From Paracoccaceae bacterium (GTDB lineage: Bacteria; Pseudomonadota; Alphaproteobacteria; Rhodobacterales; Rhodobacteraceae): a stretch of 6,864 bases of DNA. The stretch lies in contig JAASTF010000166.1 in NCBI GenBank assembly GCA_021767525.1, forward strand, positions 1 to 6,864. Reading direction: 5' to 3'. The notes under the pieces were generated by a model, which was not told the origin of the DNA, did no database searches, and saw only the letters and a list, made by a program, of their open reading frames with translations. Every line of letters starts with the position of its first letter. The first letter of the stretch is position 1. Position numbers and translations under genes: made by a program. Shown one piece after another: positions 5,366 through 6,864 of this stretch.

Positions 5366-6127
5366 GCGCATCCAGCGCAAGCCCGCCGTCGTGTCGCCCG
5401 CCGGCACGTATTCGCCGCTGACCACGCCCGCATAGCCGTCGGCGTCAAGCCGCGCGAAAAACGCGGAGTAATCGATGGCCCCGCCCGGCAGCGGCTCGGC
5501 CCGGTTCTCGGCGGCGGCCACCTGCACATGCGCCGCGCGATGGCCGTGCTGCGCCCAGGTTCCCAGCACGTCGTTGGTGAGGCGATAGGCGTGATAGGCG
5601 TCGAATTGCAGCGCCAGGTTTGGGCGGTCCAGATCGTCCAGGATGCTGTCGGCCTGATCGAAATCGGACAGGAAATAACCGGGCATGTCGATCGGGTTGA
5701 TCGGCTCGATCGTAAGGGTCAGGCCGGGGGCGTCCTGCGCGGCCCTGTCGCTGGCCCAAGCCAGGTTTTCCACGAACACGTCGCGCGCCGCCTCGCCCTG
5801 CGCCAATCCGGCCATCACGTGCAGCACGGGCGCGTGCAACGCGGCGGTATACTCCAGCGCCCGCGCGAATTCGTCCTGAAATCGCGCGGTCTGGCCGGGC
5901 AGGGCCGCGCATCCGCGCCCGCCCGCCGCCCAGTCGTCGGCAGGGGTGTTGATCAGCACCAGCTGCGCGCCGTGTTGTTCCAGTTGCGCGGCCAACTCGT
6001 TCGCGGGCTGGGCATAGGGAAACAGCATTTCAACCCGCTTGACCCCCGCACGTGCCGCCGCCGCGATACGCGCCGACAGCGGCAGATCGGCAAAGGCCAG
6101 CGTGATATTCAGCGCAAAGCGCGGCAC
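5357..6127 (-). CDS. Hydroxypyruvate isomerase family protein (TIM barrel)
   Basis: A 256-residue xylose-isomerase-like TIM-barrel protein of the Hyi/OtnI family, which interconverts hydroxypyruvate and tartronate semialdehyde or related 2-oxo acids. Visible family marks are VEMLFPY (32-38), DDWAAGGRGCAALPG (64-78), TIEPINPIDMPGY (139-151), FDAYHAYR (175-182), GEYVP (238-242) and the C-terminal GLRWM. E141, D176, Q202 and E239 are the expected metal/catalytic positions. The loop after HVQ (200-202) reads VAAAENRAEPLPGG, whereas family members usually have an AD.P.R.EPGTGE pattern, so the active-site Asp and several neighbours differ. The start is GTG at 6127, with AAGGA (6137-6141) 9 bases upstream; that site lies in the 3' end of the DUF1285 gene, 6 bp away, so the two form an operon. 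The usual glyoxylate-pathway partners (carboligase, tartronate semialdehyde reductase) are not in view, so the substrate is unsure. Confidence 0.86.
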   Translation of the reverse strand: MPRFALNITLAFADLPLSARIAAAARAGVKRVEMLFPYAQPANELAAQLEQHGAQLVLINTPADDWAAGGRGCAALPGQTARFQDEFARALEYTAALHAPVLHVMAGLAQGEAARDVFVENLAWASDRAAQDAPGLTLTIEPINPIDMPGYFLSDFDQADSILDDLDRPNLALQFDAYHAYRLTNDVLGTWAQHGHRAAHVQVAAAENRAEPLPGGAIDYSAFFARLDADGYAGVVSGEYVPAGDTTAGLRWMRAC

Positions 6128-6133
6128 GCGCGC

Positions 6134-6718
6134 CTATCCTTCGGGCAATTCGTCCGAGGGAATCATGCCGAAAAACGCGCCCCCCGACCACAGACCGAAC
6201 CAGCCGTCGTGATGGGCGCCGATCTCGACCAGCCGGTAAAAGCTTTTGCGGTCGATCAGCGCCTCAAGCCCGGCGCGGATCATGATATAGGGCGAGGGTT
6301 CGCCCGTTTTTTCATCACGCACAACGCGGATCGGATGATCGGGGCCGGCCTGCGCCGCATCGCCCACGTTGGTGTGAAACGTCAGCGCCTGGTCGCGGCC
6401 TTCGCCCGCAACCTCGAAATCAACGGCGACAAAGGGCGCGTCCTCGACCGTGATTCCGACCTTTTCCACTGGCGTGACAAGGAAATACTTGTCGCCCTCT
6501 TTTTTCAGGATGGTGGAAAACAGCCGCACCAGCCCGGGCCGCCCGATGGGCGTGCCCTGGTAGAACCACGTGCCGTCGCGGGCGATGCGCATGTCCAGAT
6601 CGCCGCAAAACGGCGGATCCCACTTGTGCACGGGCGGCAGGCCCTTGCCTTTTTGTGCCGCCTTGACCGAGGCCATGATGCTGTCTGCCGAAGGTTTCAC
6701 GATGTTTTGTCCGCTCAT
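6134..6718 (-). CDS. DUF1285 domain-containing protein
   Basis: A 194-residue protein that I recognise as the DUF1285 family (COG3816), conserved in alphaproteobacteria and of unknown function. Typical segments are GLPPVHKWDPPFCGDLDMRI (from about residue 27), DGTWFYQGTPIGRP, LVRLFSTIL, YFLVTPVEKV, a DAPFVAVDFE stretch, and a C-terminal half ending in WFGLWSGGAFFGMIP. No signal peptide or membrane helix is visible, so it is probably cytoplasmic. The start is not certain: ATG 6718 gives the family-like N-terminus, ATG 6730 would add four residues, and neither has a good Shine-Dalgarno site. The open frame back to 6838 crosses the divergent gene start and is not used. It is the first gene of a unit with the isomerase gene and is divergent from a putative moxR 70 bases away, so the two probably share a promoter region. 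Confidence 0.88.
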   Translation of the reverse strand: MSGQNIVKPSADSIMASVKAAQKGKGLPPVHKWDPPFCGDLDMRIARDGTWFYQGTPIGRPGLVRLFSTILKKEGDKYFLVTPVEKVGITVEDAPFVAVDFEVAGEGRDQALTFHTNVGDAAQAGPDHPIRVVRDEKTGEPSPYIMIRAGLEALIDRKSFYRLVEIGAHHDGWFGLWSGGAFFGMIPSDELPEG

Positions 6719-6776
6719 TGCTTTTGCCATTTCAATTGCGCGCGATACACTCAATGACAACACATAGGTCCATGAC

Positions 6777-6781
6777 AGGAG
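6777..6781 (+). promoter_or_regulatory. Shine-Dalgarno site of the edge gene
   Basis: AGGAG lies 7 bases upstream of the ATG at 6789. This is strong and well spaced, and it supports a real + strand gene starting there although only 25 codons are inside the window. Confidence 0.75.
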
Positions 6782-6788
6782 TATTGCC

Positions 6789-6864
6789 ATGTCCGATGAC
6801 ACCGATCTGGTGGCCGGGATCGAGGCTTTGGAAGACAAGCTGGCACACGCGCGGGCGTCGATCA
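6789..6864 (+). CDS. Start of a probable MoxR-type AAA ATPase (3' partial)
   Basis: Only the first 25 codons are present: the peptide begins MSDDTDLVAGIEALEDKL and continues to AHARASI at the window edge. The start is well supported by AGGAG 7 bases upstream and by an open frame to the end. The acidic N-terminus with a helix of the type LV..IEAL...L..AR..I resembles the segment preceding the 'IGQ' motif and Walker A of MoxR ATPases in Rhodobacterales, where, from memory, moxR often lies next to a DUF1285 gene. MoxR proteins are chaperone-like AAA+ ATPases that usually act with VWA/DUF58 proteins. None of the ATPase motifs is inside the window, so the identity rests on a short match plus context. 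Confidence 0.5.
   Translation, partial: MSDDTDLVAGIEALEDKLAHARASI

Noticed and set aside
5351..6757. 468-codon open frame on the plus strand across the isomerase and DUF1285 genes
   Set aside because: It is antisense to two family-matched genes, with no domain and low-complexity Arg/Gly/His composition; its length follows from high third-position GC on the coding strand.
6731..6776. Possible divergent promoters between DUF1285 and the edge gene
   Set aside because: The region is relatively AT-rich and must contain promoters, but no -35/-10 pair with good spacing could be picked on either strand.

Overview
The window looks like ordinary chromosome from a GC-rich alphaproteobacterium, most likely the order Rhodobacterales (Roseobacter/Rhodobacter relatives). 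The grounds are codon use strongly biased to G/C at third positions, a GC-rich palindromic intergenic element of a kind I associate with roseobacter genomes (4101-4142), and a DUF1285 gene divergent from what looks like the start of a moxR gene. No tRNA, rRNA, CRISPR array, insertion sequence, phage gene or obvious foreign-composition island was seen. No stretch over 300 bases lacks a gene.

Left part (1-942, + strand). The window opens inside an OmpA-type peptidoglycan-binding protein (1-258) that ends at a clear intrinsic terminator (281-310). An NADPH-dependent FMN reductase follows (400-942). Its stop codon directly abuts the stop of a convergent VOC-family gene (943-1338, - strand), with no base between them.

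Middle part (1402-4074, + strand). Divergent from the VOC gene run three same-strand genes. The first is a FAS1/HTD2-type MaoC-like acyl-CoA hydratase (1402-2190). The second is a His-rich cation diffusion facilitator, a probable zinc exporter (2206-3120). The third is an acyl-CoA thioesterase II, TesB (3178-4074). The 15-bp and 57-bp gaps fit one transcription unit, although a palindrome just upstream of tesB could give it separate control. The hydratase and thioesterase both act on acyl-CoAs; the metal exporter has no evident metabolic link to them.

Right part (4232-6718, - strand). A palindromic intergenic element (4101-4142) separates tesB from two minus-strand gene pairs. Read in their own direction, these are DUF1285 then a hydroxypyruvate-isomerase family protein (6-bp gap), followed by a small VOC protein then a YafY-type HTH-WYL regulator (stop and start overlap as TGATG). 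Between the pairs lies an inverted and direct repeat cluster built on TGTCAGCA (5327-5365), the best candidate operator in the window. At the far right a divergent + strand gene begins at 6789; its N-terminus resembles MoxR-type AAA ATPases but it is cut by the window edge.

I found no evidence of an undescribed defence, mobile or RNA-based system. The most useful leads are the TGTCAGCA cluster ahead of the VOC-WYL pair, the divergent active-site loop of the isomerase, and the conserved but uncharacterised DUF1285 gene coupled to it.
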